Shown: piece by piece, positions 23,461 to 36,044 of the stretch
Layout: each line of letters starts with the position of its first letter
Numbering within the stretch: position 1 is the first letter of the stretch
Assembly (NCBI RefSeq): GCF_032362555.1
Contig: NC_083535.1
Location: forward strand, 8,432,001 to 8,496,000
Reading direction: 5' to 3'
Source of the DNA: Amyelois transitella
Lineage: Eukaryota; Arthropoda; Insecta; Lepidoptera; Pyralidae
DNA: 64,000 nt
Made by a program: the position numbers and the translations under genes
The notes under the pieces: model-generated
Told to the model about the DNA's origin: nothing
What the model saw: the letters and a program-made list of their open reading frames with translations, nothing else
Database searches by the model: none

Positions 23461-23723
23461 CGTACATACATACATATGGTCACGTCTATATCCATTGCGG
23501 GGTAGACAGAGCCAACAGTCTTGAAAAGACTGAATGGCCACGTTCAGCTATTTGACTTAATGATAGAATTGAGATTCAAATAGTGACCGGTTGCTAGCCC
23601 ATCGCCTAAAAAAGAATCCCAAGTTTGTCAGCCTATCCCTTAGTCGCCTTTTACGACATCCATGGGGAAAGAGATGGAGAGATCCTATTCTTTTTTGTAG
23701 TGGTGCCGGGAACCACACGGCAC
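23461..23723 (-). mobile_element. Family A retroposon, near full length
   Basis: The minus strand starts GGTGCCGTGTGGTTCCCGGC, a short hairpin, and ends GTGACCATATGTATGTATG. The copies at 31338-31604 and 46900-47166 have the same limits. The open frame on plus is a repeat by-product. Confidence 0.75.
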
Positions 23724-24203
23724 CATTTCATTCCCGCAATTTACTTTGGTTTCTCGGTGTCATTGCATTTTCTATACCCTTACTGATGGTAAGGGTTGCC
23801 TGTTTCCCATTAGTCGTAGACAGATACTTTAAGACCTGATTGAAACTTGATTATGACTAATTATTAACTTCCTTGACTTAATCATAGTTATTTCTAACGA
23901 TAAGCGGTTCTCAATGTCTACCAAATTTTTGTGACATTTTTATATCCGGGTATACGTACATATAGGTCCAACAATTGAAACATTAAGATAGATTATGTCA
24001 TGTATTTAATTAAATTCAGAACGAGATAACATTAAGTTACATTATGAGTATGAAGTTTTGAAAAGTTTTGGCACCTTGTGTAAAATATAGATCACTATGT
24101 GAAAACAGAGTACATAATTATTACCTTTAAACCCTAACATGAAATACTTAAAAGAAGTTCGTCTTGATTAAGATCAATATTGTAAAGAGCTGATTTTGCT
24201 TTT
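23724..24203. other. 3' flank of nucleobindin
   Basis: AT-rich stretch between the family A copy and the nucleobindin stop codon, presumably including its 3' untranslated region. No consensus AATAAA was found close to the stop. Nothing else recognised. Confidence 0.35.
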
Positions 24204-27200
24204 TTAACCTTGATTTTGTTGTTTGACCTCCGGTTGTGATTGAGAAGGAGGAGCCTGGCCTTGGGAAGGTTGAGGCTGACCCTTGGTTTGATCTTGAGCA
24301 GCCGGTTGACCTTGACCCTGCTGTTGACCTTGAGCTGGGGCTTGATTTAAGTTCTGCTGATTAAGATTCTGAACTGGCTGTCCTTGTGGATTTTGTGGTT
24401 GTTGATATTGCTGTTGGCCTTGAGGAGGCTGATATTGTTGTTGACTTTGCGGAGGTTGACCCTGTGGAGGCTGATATTGCTGTTGTTGTCCTTGAGGTTG
24501 GTATTGCTGTTGTTGACCTTGAGGTGGTTGGCCTTGTGGAGGCTGATATTGTTGTGGTTGACCTTGAGAAGGTTGACTTTGTGGCGGCTGATATTGTTGT
24601 GGTTGACCCTGAGGAGGTTGGCCTTGTGGAGGCTGATATTGCTGTTGTTGGCCTTGAGGTTGGTATTGCTGTTGTTGACCTTGGGGTTGATATTGCTGTT
24701 GACCTTGAGGTACACCTTGGGGTGGTTGATACTGAGGAACTTGACCAGGTGGCTGCTGGTATCCTTGGGGTGGCATTTGACCATGTGCTGGTGGATAACC
24801 TGTTAAAAATTACACAATATAAGTAGATAAGTTGCGATAATATAGTAAGCTAACAGGCAAACCGGATCTAGATCAATTTAACTAAGGTAGTGATAGAACC
24901 AGCTAGCAGATAAATTATACATAAATTTCAATAGAGCCAAAACAAAAGTAAAAAAATTAAAATATAAATTCATTAGTGTTACCAACCTTGAGGCGGTTGT
25001 CCGTGAGGATAGTACTGTTGACCTTGAGCGTGCTGTTGGTAGCCCTGTTGGTGGTACTGTTGTTGGTACGCTTGGTGGAATGCCTGTTGAGCTTGGTGGA
25101 TCTGGTGCTGGGCGCCTGGCAATGGACGTCCGTGGGCGTCAACCTGGAATCGATGGTTATGTTTACTCATGGTACAGGATCTTACTAATATTATAAATGC
25201 GAAAGTTGGTATGTCAGGATGTCAGTATGGATGATTGGTACTCTTTCACGCAAAAACTACTGAACCGATTACGATGAAATTTGGTATGTAGATAGCTGAA
25301 GACCCAGAATAACATATAAGCTACTTTTTATCCCGAAGTTCCCGCGGGATTGATTCCACGCGTACGAAGTTGCGGGCGAACTCTTATATCTAATCGATTA
25401 GCTATCGCTCATAACCTGTTTTTTATTTTTATATATTAACATATTTACCTATGTACATTTAGGAATTTAACTTTTTTGGATTGGTGCCGTGTGGTTTCCG
25501 GCACCAATACAAAAAAGAATAGGACCACTCCATCTCTTTCCCATGGATGTCGTAAAAGGCGACTAAGGGATAGGCTTACCAACTTGGGATTCTTTTTTAG
25601 GCGATGGGCTAGCAACCTGTCACTATTTGAATCTCAATTCTATCATTAGGCCAAATAGCTGAACGTGGCCATTCAGTCTTTTCAATACTGTTGGCTCTGT
25701 CTAACCCGCAAAGGATAAAGACGTGACCATATATACATATGGTCACGTCTATACGTACTATCACATACATACGTATGTATGTACATTTAGGAAAAATACA
25801 ACTAGATCTTAAACTAAGGGGAAAGTTTGTACAAGGGCACAACTTATTACTAAAGAATTTTTTTCTAGTAGGCCGACAACAGGAAAATGTATGGCATGGC
25901 ATATTGGCTTGTGTACATATTAATAAGATCTAAATTTACATAAACTGACTGATACTAAGAACCCTTAAACTTTTTATGTACCGATTAATTTTTTTCTTCG
26001 TCCAATAAACAATTAATCTTTTGATATCGAACTATCCTATTTATCGACTTGTTTGCCGTAGTTCTCGGATTCTCGCTCCTGAACCAAAAGGTCCCGCGGG
26101 TTTGATCTCGGGTAAGGTCATGGTGGAATAAAAACTTTTTCTGATTGACCTGTTTTCTATTTTAAAAGTTTTAGAATCTCTGTGTTAATATCCCACAACA
26201 CAAGTTTGGAACATACTTAGGGGCTTTCTCAATTTGATTGATCAATTTAGCTAATTTTAGTTTTTTATGTTAGCCCTAGTCTATAAGAAGGTGGACACTG
26301 GCAAGTAGAATTATGCCAAGTTTAATCGTAATCGAACCGTTAGCTTATAATGTAATGCTTAAATAAATAGACAGCGAGAAAAAAATATGACGACGTGTTT
26401 GGGTTGGTATCGTTCTAATAATTCGCCGTCTGGATAAAGTGACAAATGACCCAAGGTCAAATTATATTTTAAACAACAATAATTTAAAAATCTATTGTTA
26501 CTATTTAAACTCGTTTTCTATTAGTACAAATCGCAGTCCCCACTCGGCCACCCTCTAGCTAGGGAGGTGGTCTGGGGTGTCAGCGCGCGCAATTTCACCG
26601 GTTTCCTACTTTCCCTTCAAATAGATGGCGCTGAACCATTTGGAAACGCGGTATGGTTTTCCTCTCATCTGAACTTTAATAGCCGAACGATAGCTGACTA
26701 TGCGCCATCCTAGTAAAACCGAAAATACATCCATGGATCTTTTCAAAGTCTTTTTTTGTAATCAATGCACTTTGCGTGAGCATTTGTGCTTGATTTATTT
26801 TTCCCTTGATATGTTTACTAGTTAATTTCACTATCTTATTTTATTAAGTATAGTCAACGACCGGACCACTCACGGATAAATTGACTGTCCTGGATGTACA
26901 GCTTGTCGCACGTTATTGGTTCAATTTTGAGAATTGCAATATAATGTTTTTACCAGTAATTTCATTTCATATATTTTATTTTTTCTAGAAGTAGAAGTAT
27001 TTTAAAAGTACCATGATTTCTTTTCGGTACTTACGTAGGTAGCTTTTATTTTAATTATTAGTAAAAGTTAAGTTTTGGCGCACATTGGGCCGATCGCGAA
27101 TTAGACCAATTGCGTCTGGACGATACACAGTACTTGTCATTACAGCTACAGCCTATAGTTATTAACCAATAGAGATTTGTTAAATCGACCGTCCATCATA

Positions 27201-30200
27201 CAATAAAGCTCACAAAGAGGCATAAAATGTAATAGGCAATGTGCTATTTTATCTAAATCTATCTAAATAACAAACTTGTTATCTTATTACACGGCTGGCC
27301 GTGTGATGAACGGGTCAGGGCCATTTATTTGAAGCAATGGCACCTAAGAATAATGATTGTCTGGTCTGCGTAATTGAACAACTTGATTTATAACAATTGT
27401 GACCTGACCTGACAATACAGCTGAACGTGGCCTTTCAGTCTTTCCGAGACTGTTCGCTGTGTAAGGGATAAAGACGTGATTATATGTATGTATGTGACCA
27501 TTAAGTAATTTAATTCCACCAATAAAATTCAATAAAGAAATTGTAAATGGAAACGTCACTTATTAATTGGTGAACAAATTAAGTAAATTTTTGTGCTAAA
27601 AAAATCTAAATGTAACAATGTCTTTTATCGGCCTCAGATCATCAATTATTGTCAGTTTAGGTTATCAATTATTACTCATATTATCAGTTATTCCCTTACT
27701 TATCTATAGAAATGATTTTTTTAATTGTCTAGTTCTAGCGAGTGCCAGCTGGTTCTCTTCTTGCAGATTGTAAAAATCAATCCGGGGAAAGGCTAGCCAC
27801 CTGCCTTTATTTCAATCTTAATTCTATCATTAGGTAAGCCATAAAGCTGAACGTGCCCTTTCAGTCTTTCTAAGGCTGTCGGCTCTGTCTTCCCCGTATT
27901 GGATAAAGGCGTAATTGCGTTTGTGTATATTAATTTACCAGGCCACGCTGCTGGAGGTATCTCAACTCTTCGAGCCTGCGCCTCTCGTACTCCTGGTATT
28001 CAGCTTGAGTGTAGATCTGATTCTCATCAATAGGCTTCCAACCTGGAGGACAAACAAATATTGAATACGATCAATAAATTAATAATAATATATAATACTA
28101 TATTTATCATGTGTGATATATTTAAAACTATATGAGGAAACCGAAGGCAAAATAAGGATTTTTGCTAGTTTAATTGCACGACTATAAAGATAATAAATAA
28201 AATTACCTTCTTCGTTTCCAGGGTCTTAAGTAAAGCATGATAAATGACAAAAATAATAAATACACGTAGACTATAGATGCATAGTTATATATCAGATTAT
28301 TTCAGAAGTATTTCACTGTCGAAAAAATAATATCCAATAGAAAAAAAATCATCTTTAACTGCTTGAACATTTTAGCTGATAGAAACTACACTTTTCTACT
28401 TACTCCCAGAAACAGTACAGAATTTTATTTTTCAAAAATTCGTTTTCAAACAAGCATAAATCGTCATTCTTTTCACAACATCAAAACAGACTGTCACCAA
28501 AATTAGTACAACAGGCATAAGATTCCTAAAACTTTTTAAACTTTTTATCAGCCTTTCTAACCTACCTGTACCTATCTCTTATAACCATATAAATATATCA
28601 TTCTAAACTAAAAGCAATATATTATGTGGAACAAATGTCTGGCCACGCCACCGCCAGCTGCAAGTCGGGAAATATTATAAATATGAGAGCCAATGGAATT
28701 AATTGAGGTCGAAGTGGAGAAAAGTCGGAAAGCGGACCCCGGAGCATTGCGGTGAAGGGTGCAACATTCACGCATTTTAACTTTCGATGTTTTTACGGCG
28801 AGGGAAAACATCGTGAGCAAGAGCGTCGGTGGTCGAATCGGTAAGGTGCCCGAAAATGTGTATGGTGCAAAAAGGGCACAGGTTCGAATACCATGTCGGC
28901 CATATACCAATGACTATTTTCGGGAAAACGTGAGGAAACCTGCACATTCAAGCAACAGGATGTGTATCCATGATCGATAACTATTGTGGTGTCTTTTTTT
29001 GGATAGGTAGCTGATATGATATATTATTATCTGCATCGATAAAATATAATTAGTTAGATAATGATTAAAATCTGTTCAAGAAATGTTTAAAACAACGATA
29101 AAGGAAATTTTGTGGAAAAGAATTGTACTTGATAGAATTAATTATATAAAACAAACTATTATTTATTACTTACTCTTGGTAACTTCAGCTGTCCGCCAAT
29201 GTAAATCCCATCAAAAGATAGTCCAGCCATTTAAGATTATTTCAAACAGACAAATATTACACATTTCAAACAAACACACAAACACATTGCTAAAATGGAA
29301 TCATCGACAAACTCATAAAATAAGAAAAGGTGTTCACCATTGAAAATTTCATCCCGAAACTTTTTACGACATTTCACCATTTAACAAACACAAGGTAACA
29401 TGAACAGTATTTTATTTAAATTTAAAACACAGATTTGTATTTCACCATCCCTTTTCCTACGTGTTATACACGTTTACAAGTCGAATTGATGCCATTTTGT
29501 TTTATCTTATTCGCCGAATAGTGTACATTTGAGGGCAGACAAACCTGATTCCTAAGGCGTTAGTGTGAAACGGTGGAAGCACATATCTGCCTGCAGCTGT
29601 ACATATATAATTTCATTAATCTTAAAAAACATACCCTCATCCTGATTGAACTCAGATTTCTGCGTCTCCATCATGAACTCATGGAAGTCGATCAAACCGT
29701 CGCGGTTCTTGTCGTTTTCCTTGAAGACGTGTTCACGCATACGCTCCATTTCCTCAGCCCGTTCGTGAAGGTCCTTATTGGGCCCTCCCGGTCCATAGAG
29801 TTTGTCCAACTCCTTGATGAAGAGAGCTTTCACTTCATCTGCGTCCCATGCACCATTGCCATCCACATCTGTTAGAAATAATGGAAAAACGCAACATAGT
29901 AAATGTTTTAGTCAAGATGAGAACTGGTAGGAAATATCGGCTCCACACTCAAAAGAAAAAGTGCCTTTAACGTGTAGAAAACTGTATGCAGTATGTTATG
30001 AAAATTCAATGTCACACTAAAAACTCACACATTTGCTATAGGTATAGATAACTCTAATAAGTAAGTCAAACAAAATGTAATGCAAGTAAGTACATAATTT
30101 CTTGTTTTGTGTAACGATACTTATATGCTTTTTTGTGCTAATTGTTACTGTACAATACTCTAATTCAAAACTCTTTTATTTAAAACACGTGCAATACAAT

Positions 30201-33200
30201 AAAAACAAAATGGCGTGCTTGTTAATGGTACTTGAAATATGAATATACAAGCAAGAACAAGATTTTATATTTTCAATATGTACCTATGTTTTCAATTTGG
30301 CCATTACTGAAATAAACGCCAGTATTAAAATGAAATTATTCAACACAAATCTCAACTACAATGCTCTTTGTAGCTTGACGAGTGAATACGTGCTTGGCAA
30401 GCTCTTAACATTTCTCCTCATCTAAATGACTTGACTATTCTACTTGCAAGCCAAGCGATCATCTTACCATGAAGCACGAAAAACACCTTCGGATCGAAAT
30501 CTTTAGCGTCCAGATGGTCGGCGTTTTTCCATAGTTCTAAGAACTGTTTTCTTGCACCCGGGTGAAGTAGCTGCCACAGATAATATAGGAGTAATTATTA
30601 TTATACACTCACCATGCATCATGAAGAATACTTTTGGGTCAAATTGTTGATCCATATGGTCTTGTTTCTCCCAGACCTCCTCTAGCTGTTGCTTAGAGCC
30701 AGGATGGTGGAGCTGTATTGCATCAAAACTTGTAAATCATACATATAACATAAAAGTTTATTGTTATGGTTGAATCAATAAATTTTATATGCCACTATAG
30801 TTGGCATTGAGTATAAGTATGTGGTAACAAAATAAGAAAGCAAAGGGAGAAAATCATAAATAGTTATTATTTCTAAGTAATGTGTAAAGTAACTGAAACA
30901 TTTTATATTATAAAACTCTTTAGTTCTATAAGTGCATTCGAAACCAGATAACCAGACAATTTTTTGTAATCAATAGCATGGGGTCAGGTCAGATATTTTC
31001 CTGATTGTACAAAAATAAATTACGAATAACATTTTAATAAAATACTTACATAAACAATAAGAAGTATTTTAATAATTACTTCTTATTGTTCGATTAAAAT
31101 ATGAAAATATAAACATTTTTGCGCAAATCAGCTACGTTATTTAACCAGGTGTCATGGGTCATTGATTCCGGCTAAATAGTGGCCCGATTTTCACCAAATA
31201 ATAAACTAAATTTGTATTATGCCAAAAACATTACACATATTTATTTGTCTCTGTACAAAATTACTCTCTAATACACCGATTATAATAATCCCAAGTAAAG
31301 TATGGTCTATCGAAAAATAAATAAATACTTGTTATATACATACATACATATGGTCACGTCTATATCCCTTGCGGGGAGACAGAGCCAACAGTCTTGAAAA
31401 GACTGAATGGTCACGTTCAGCTTTTGGCTTAATGATAGAATTGAGATTCAAAAAGTGACAGGTTGCTAACCCATCGCCTTAAAAAAGAATCCCAAGTTTG
31501 TAAGTATAGGGCTATCCCTTAGTCGCCTTTTACGACATCCATGGGAGAGAGATGGAGTGGTCCTATTCTTTTTTGTATTGGTGCCGGGAACCACACAGCA
31601 CTTGTTCCAAAAATAAAACATTAAAATATCACTTCGATTTACCGGTTCATGGTGTTTTTTAGCATCTTCTTCTTTCTTCAGTTTGTCTTCATACTCTCTC
31701 TTTTGGGTCTCATTCATGTTCTCCAATTCTTGATGTTTATCAAACTCCTTCTGCATTTCGTATTCCTAATAAGAGGTGACATAAGACTAGTAATAACGAT
31801 TATTTTAAAGTATAAATATAAAAAACCAAACTCTTAAATTCTTTTATTTTTAAATCCAATGATCACAGACTTAATTAATTAAAGTCGAGAAACCAAATAA
31901 AGATAAGAGAAGTAAATAAAATCAAACCTTGAATTCTTCTTTTCTTTGTTTGTCAGCTTCTTCTAAGTCGGCAGTAGTCTTTTTGATGAGCCTCTTAAGA
32001 TCTTCAATTTCAAAGGTGTGAGGATTTGCATGGTCTAAATGTTCATTTGATGGTACCTTACCCATGTGAGCGTCTAGATTATTGGTAAGCTCATATTGCT
32101 GAAAACACAAAGACAAATAATGAAATGTGAAGAATATCAGGCCATTAAACTATCTTAAGAAAACACATGAGCAAAAATAAAAATAAACATGAGCAGGTAA
32201 AGTGACACTGCAAAGTGAAGTGTTTAAACGCGAAGCTCAAGACCGAGCGGAATGGCGACGCACTGTGGATGCCCTCTGCCCCAGCTAGGGGACATAGGAC
32301 CTTAAGTCAAAGTAAGTCAAGGTAAAGTGAGATGGCAAGTGACAGAATGAATTACAATAAAACTAACAACTAAAGTTATTTATAAGGAGAATTCCAAATA
32401 GGTAATATACTAAATTTCCTTGGAATTCTTCTTCTAACCATTGATTGAATAACCAGGTAACTATGTAGTTGCTATTTGAAATTATAAAGAGCCTTGTAAT
32501 TGATGTATTTATTAATAAGTTCCTTAAGTCCCAGATTTGCCAAAGGTTAAAATATGCGGTCATATAATTTCCCAGTTCAGTCTTATATCTTACACAGTGA
32601 TTTAACATTGTATAACATACATAAAATTTTAGGTTCTGCCTACATATAAAGTCTCTACAGCGCGATAAAGAAACATTTAACTTGTACTGTTTTGTAAACA
32701 ATTAGCTATTTCGCCATATAGAATCGATAAGAAAGTTAATGTTAACTTACCTTTGTCGCTAAATGGCGTAGCCTCTCAAGCTCGCGACGTTTGATCTCGT
32801 CCAACTTTGTACGCACATTATGGTTTACAAAATCCAACTGATCCGCAATTTTACCCGACTGTAGAAAGACATAAAAATAATCAATTATATATAAACATAA
32901 CTTGCATAATTAATATACAATACAATCATGATTCAGTATCTCCTTAGTAAAAATCGGTAATCAATATGTAAGTGGGACCTTTTTGTAAGATTTAGGCAAG
33001 AGGTGATCTTTCAGTCTTTTCAAGACTGTTGGCTCTCTCTACCCCATAAGGATGTGAATGTCTGTATGCATGTAAGAGGTGTTCTAATATGGTCTGGTCC
33101 CAGAGGTAAGACAGTAGTCACTATACTTTAAATCTGGCCTTTACTCATTGCTCATAGCTAGTCATAGATGGAACTTCCCCTGATGACCCAACAAGAACAA

Positions 33201-34519
33201 ACATATAGCTAATGATGACAAATATAAATACTTAACCTAAAAATTGCAAAAACAATTTAAGTACACACCCGCACATCATCAACATCAGCTTTCTCCAACC
33301 TCTCTCTAAAGTCAGGGTCACTCTCAAGTGCTTGTACTACTTCCTTCAAATACCTGGAATATTCCATGTAGTCATCCTGCAACAACAACAATGGATACTT
33401 ATAATTCATATTTGATGAATGATAAACCTGATTTTCTGAAGAATACAATAAAACCATTCAAAGGTTTTAATTGATATCAAAAGCCACTAAGGAAACACAT
33501 ATGCTAAATAAACAATAATTTAATATAAGGAAAGTTCCCAAGCCTGATTCTAGTTAAGTTTGTTCCAGTGATTAACTGAGATTGGATGAGCTCTGTGTAA
33601 AAAAAACCAGTAACATCATCTTATACTCAGGCAATGATTATTCCTTAAATTTGCAGCATTGAAGAAAATGTATGTTTATCCTATATTTTTCAAATTTTCT
33701 ATTAACAGGTTTATAGTGTTCAATCTAATCTCATAAATAAATAATTTAGTATAAAGATAAAAAAAATTTGATGCACAAAAGATCCACATAATGATATGTG
33801 GATTTCTAAGGGCTCTCTTTTCTACAATTTTATGACAGGCATAGGCAAATTATTGTTTTGTTTCATGATAATGCCCTAGCTCACATGACTGTATTAAGTG
33901 TAATTCCAATTTATATGCTGGCTTTGAAAACATCCTCTAAAGTCACTTGTCCTTGCATGCAGTGATTTCTATTTCTTAGAATAAAGATCTATTTTATAAG
34001 GCTGATTTGAATGTTAAAGTCTTATTATGAACCCTTTGACCACTATGAATAACTATAGGCCTCCTATCCAATATCGATCTTACTTAAATTATCACACTAC
34101 TTTTACTACACCTGAAGTTGTCCAAATTACAACCACCACTATGACACAAAAATTAAATTGTTATAGAATGATTTCCCAAATCTATCATGAAAGTATTGAA
34201 TGACTCTGAGTTGCAGCGGTAGTGTGCTTGTCTGTGTCACCAGAGTATCATTGAGTAAATATCTCAGTGTAATTTGTCCTGAATATATTTATTTATTATT
34301 TATTGAAGTAGCTTGTGAATGGCATAATTGTCAGTTTTAATAATTTCAATATTTCTCCACCAAATATCGTTAAGGAGCTAAAGAATATTTAAAGTAAAAA
34401 TTACTCACCAAATTGTCTTTCACATCACTTTCTTCATTGGATTTGTCTGGGTTTACAGGTGGAGCATATGAGCAGTGCAATGCCACCATCAGGCATATTA
34501 TACTAGTAAATAATCTCAT
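24204..34519 (-). CDS. NUCB1: Nucleobindin (EF-hand calcium-binding, Gln/Pro-rich tail)
   Basis: Exons: 34409-34519, 33269-33376, 32751-32858, 31928-32098, 31643-31765, alternative 6a 30613-30712 or 6b 30468-30570, 29635-29868, 27939-28042, 24987-25143 and 24204-24799. With 6a the protein has 603 residues, with 6b 604; all phases agree. A signal peptide ([19 protein letters not shown]) is followed by the nucleobindin N-terminal region ([20 protein letters not shown]), a charged coiled coil, and two EF-hands. EF-hand loops are [12 protein letters not shown] (241-252) and [12 protein letters not shown] (293-304); both have the calcium ligands. The last 250 or so residues are Gln/Pro/Gly-rich repeats, longer than in vertebrates. 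Nucleobindins are secretory-pathway calcium proteins that also bind G-alpha. The acceptor just before the ATG suggests an upstream untranslated exon. Confidence 0.95.
24216..24799 (-). repeat. Gln/Pro-rich coding repeat in nucleobindin exon 10
   Basis: Imperfect tandem codon repeats encode units of the type [10 protein letters not shown] and QPQGQQQQY, about 190 residues in total. The periodic DNA keeps open frames in several other phases on both strands; those are by-products. Confidence 0.85.
25185..25390 (+). mobile_element. Helitron-like element (family C variant)
   Basis: Starts near ATCTTACTAATATTATAAATG, passes ACTGAACCGATTACGATG and ends near CACGCGTACGAAGTTGCGGG, with no terminal CTAG. 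It lies in nucleobindin intron 8, about 45 bp from exon 9. Confidence 0.6.
25484..25740 (+). mobile_element. Family A retroposon
   Basis: Starts GTGCCGTGTGGTTTCCGGCAC and ends GACGTGACCATATATACATA. Just beyond, 25741-25750 repeats GGTCACGTCT inverted, giving a short palindrome around 25724-25756. It lies in nucleobindin intron 8. Further degraded family A pieces are at 27418-27495 and 27775-27915. Confidence 0.65.
28812..28985 (+). mobile_element. tRNA-derived SINE (family T)
   Basis: Head GAGCGTCGGTGGTCGAATCGG (box A region), then box B (GGTTCGAATACC) near 28881, then CCTGCACATTCAAGCAACAGG of the body. Truncated after ATCCATGATCGA. It lies in nucleobindin intron 7. Confidence 0.7.
30468..30570 (-). 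other. Nucleobindin alternative exon 6b
   Basis: 103 nt, acceptor GGCAG, donor GTAAGA; enters phase 0, leaves phase 1. It encodes [20 protein letters not shown] then [15 protein letters not shown] with the shared split Asp. It is homologous to exon 6a and covers the segment ahead of the first EF-hand. [12 protein letters not shown] is the version closer to the vertebrate sequence as I recall it. Confidence 0.88.
30613..30712 (-). other. Nucleobindin alternative exon 6a
   Basis: 100 nt, acceptor TACAG, donor GTGAGT; enters phase 0, leaves phase 1. It encodes [20 protein letters not shown] then [14 protein letters not shown] with the split Asp. Only 42 nt separate it from exon 6b. Including both would break the frame. 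Confidence 0.88.
31338..31604 (-). mobile_element. Family A retroposon, near full length
   Basis: The plus strand starts with CATACATACATATGGTCACG and ends GGTGCCGGGAACCACACAGCAC. It sits in nucleobindin intron 5, only about 40 bp from the donor of exon 5. Confidence 0.7.
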
Positions 34520-35046
34520 ACTGACCTGGAAACAAGTGCTACATTTACAAATACAAAACCGTACAAACCAATATAAGTTTCAACACTGGTTGTTGTCGAA
34601 AGTAGGAAAGGATAATAAACAAACAATTAACAATCACAAAATGCAGAAAAATATATTTAATGTCATTTAAGAGTTATTTGTTTTATTGCATTTGATTTAA
34701 ATTGGTCATAGGTACTTAATGTGTAAAGGTAATCAATTTCAAAATCTGGCCATCACATCACTTTTTGCTTTCAACGAGACACGTATAAATTTCGATTATG
34801 ATTTTCTTCCTCAACGTAAAAAATAAAGGTAACTTACGCTTTTTATGTAAGTACTTTTCGCTCTTGATTACTTTTGTACTATGTAAATAAAAATTCAAGA
34901 GGAACGTTCGGTTATGTTGGCTTTTATTTTCAAAATTGGCGTGTAATTTTCACTGTTTCAGGGTGATAATTTTCATGATTTCATTGACATTTTTGACATG
35001 ACATGACACAGTACACGACACAGGTGTCTGTCGACCGACTCGGCTC
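34520..35046. other. Upstream region of nucleobindin
   Basis: Likely contains the 5' untranslated exon(s) and promoter. A good acceptor (TTGTTTCCAG) ends 6 nt before the ATG, so an intron begins somewhere upstream. No TATA box was convincingly placed. The last 8 bp (35039-35046, CTCGGCTC) are the target-site duplication of the next element. Confidence 0.4.
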
Positions 35047-35590
35047 TAGGCATGGCGATCTGAGATCGATTAATCGAAGAATCGATTTTGTAGACCAAAA
35101 AAATCGATTTTTTAAATCGATATTGTGTTCTTAATCGATCCATTGAATCGATATTTCACCCTCGAAATCGAGAATCGATTTTTTCTGTTTTGATACGAAC
35201 ATAAAATTATTTACAATTGGTTGAATGTATGTATTGAACATCGCAAGTGATGAGCGTAATCGCTTGGATCCTAGCAGGCTAGACAGATTATTATTCTTAA
35301 AAAGCTTGGATATTGAGTACTGGGAACTATAAACTAACTTAAACTAAATTTTTAACTGAAATAAATATCATTTTTAATACCTGTTACTTTGATTTAGTAG
35401 TAAAAACCCTTTAATTGGTAAATGGGTTTGCATTTGTATTAAAAACATAGACTCAATAAGCAACTCGGAAAAAGATCGATATTTTCAAAATCGATTCTTT
35501 TCACCTCGATTTTTTTGTGTATCGATTTATTAGAATTCGATTTGAATCGATTTAAAAATTGATCTTTTTTGGAAAGAATCGCCATCCCTA
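35047..35590. mobile_element. hAT-type MITE with ATCGAT-rich ends
   Basis: 544 bp bounded by terminal inverted repeats TAGGCATGGCGAT and TAGGGATGGCGAT (12 of 13 identical). Perfect 8-bp target duplications CTCGGCTC lie at 35039-35046 and 35591-35598. An 8-bp duplication and this short terminus fit the hAT superfamily. Both ends are packed with ATCGAT and AATCGATT motifs. No coding capacity. Confidence 0.88.
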
Positions 35591-36044
35591 CTCGGCTCAA
35601 TTTTTTTGACTCGACTCAACCGTGTCAAATGTCAACGTCACGTCAACAGATTAAAAAAAAGGAAGTGTCTAGTCTGCCACCAGTGGTCATTTAATAAAAA
35701 TAAATATACTGCCACTAGTGGGTAAATAAAAAATAATATTTTTCTGCCGCTATAGGCAGAATAACAAATAAGGCTATTCTGCCACAAGTGGCAAGTCAAA
35801 CCAACAAAATATATAATCTACCGCTAGCTAGAGGCAGCATACCTACCAAAAATAAACAGCCACCAAAGTTGAGGCAAGCCTTTTGCGGCAATTGATATAC
35901 TTATCAAAAAGTAGTAAATGATACACGATTTTTAAGAAATATATTTATTTTTCATGTACGAGTACATAACAATGTTTATTTAGATATTGTTGACCTCTGC
36001 GTTTTCGGACAGCCGGTAATCTTATTGTTTGATTAACAAGAGCA

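Noticed and set aside
24347-24826. Several long open frames (both strands, all phases) over the nucleobindin repeat exon
   Set aside because: They are by-products of tandem Gln/Pro codons; only the minus-strand frame fits splice phases and family.
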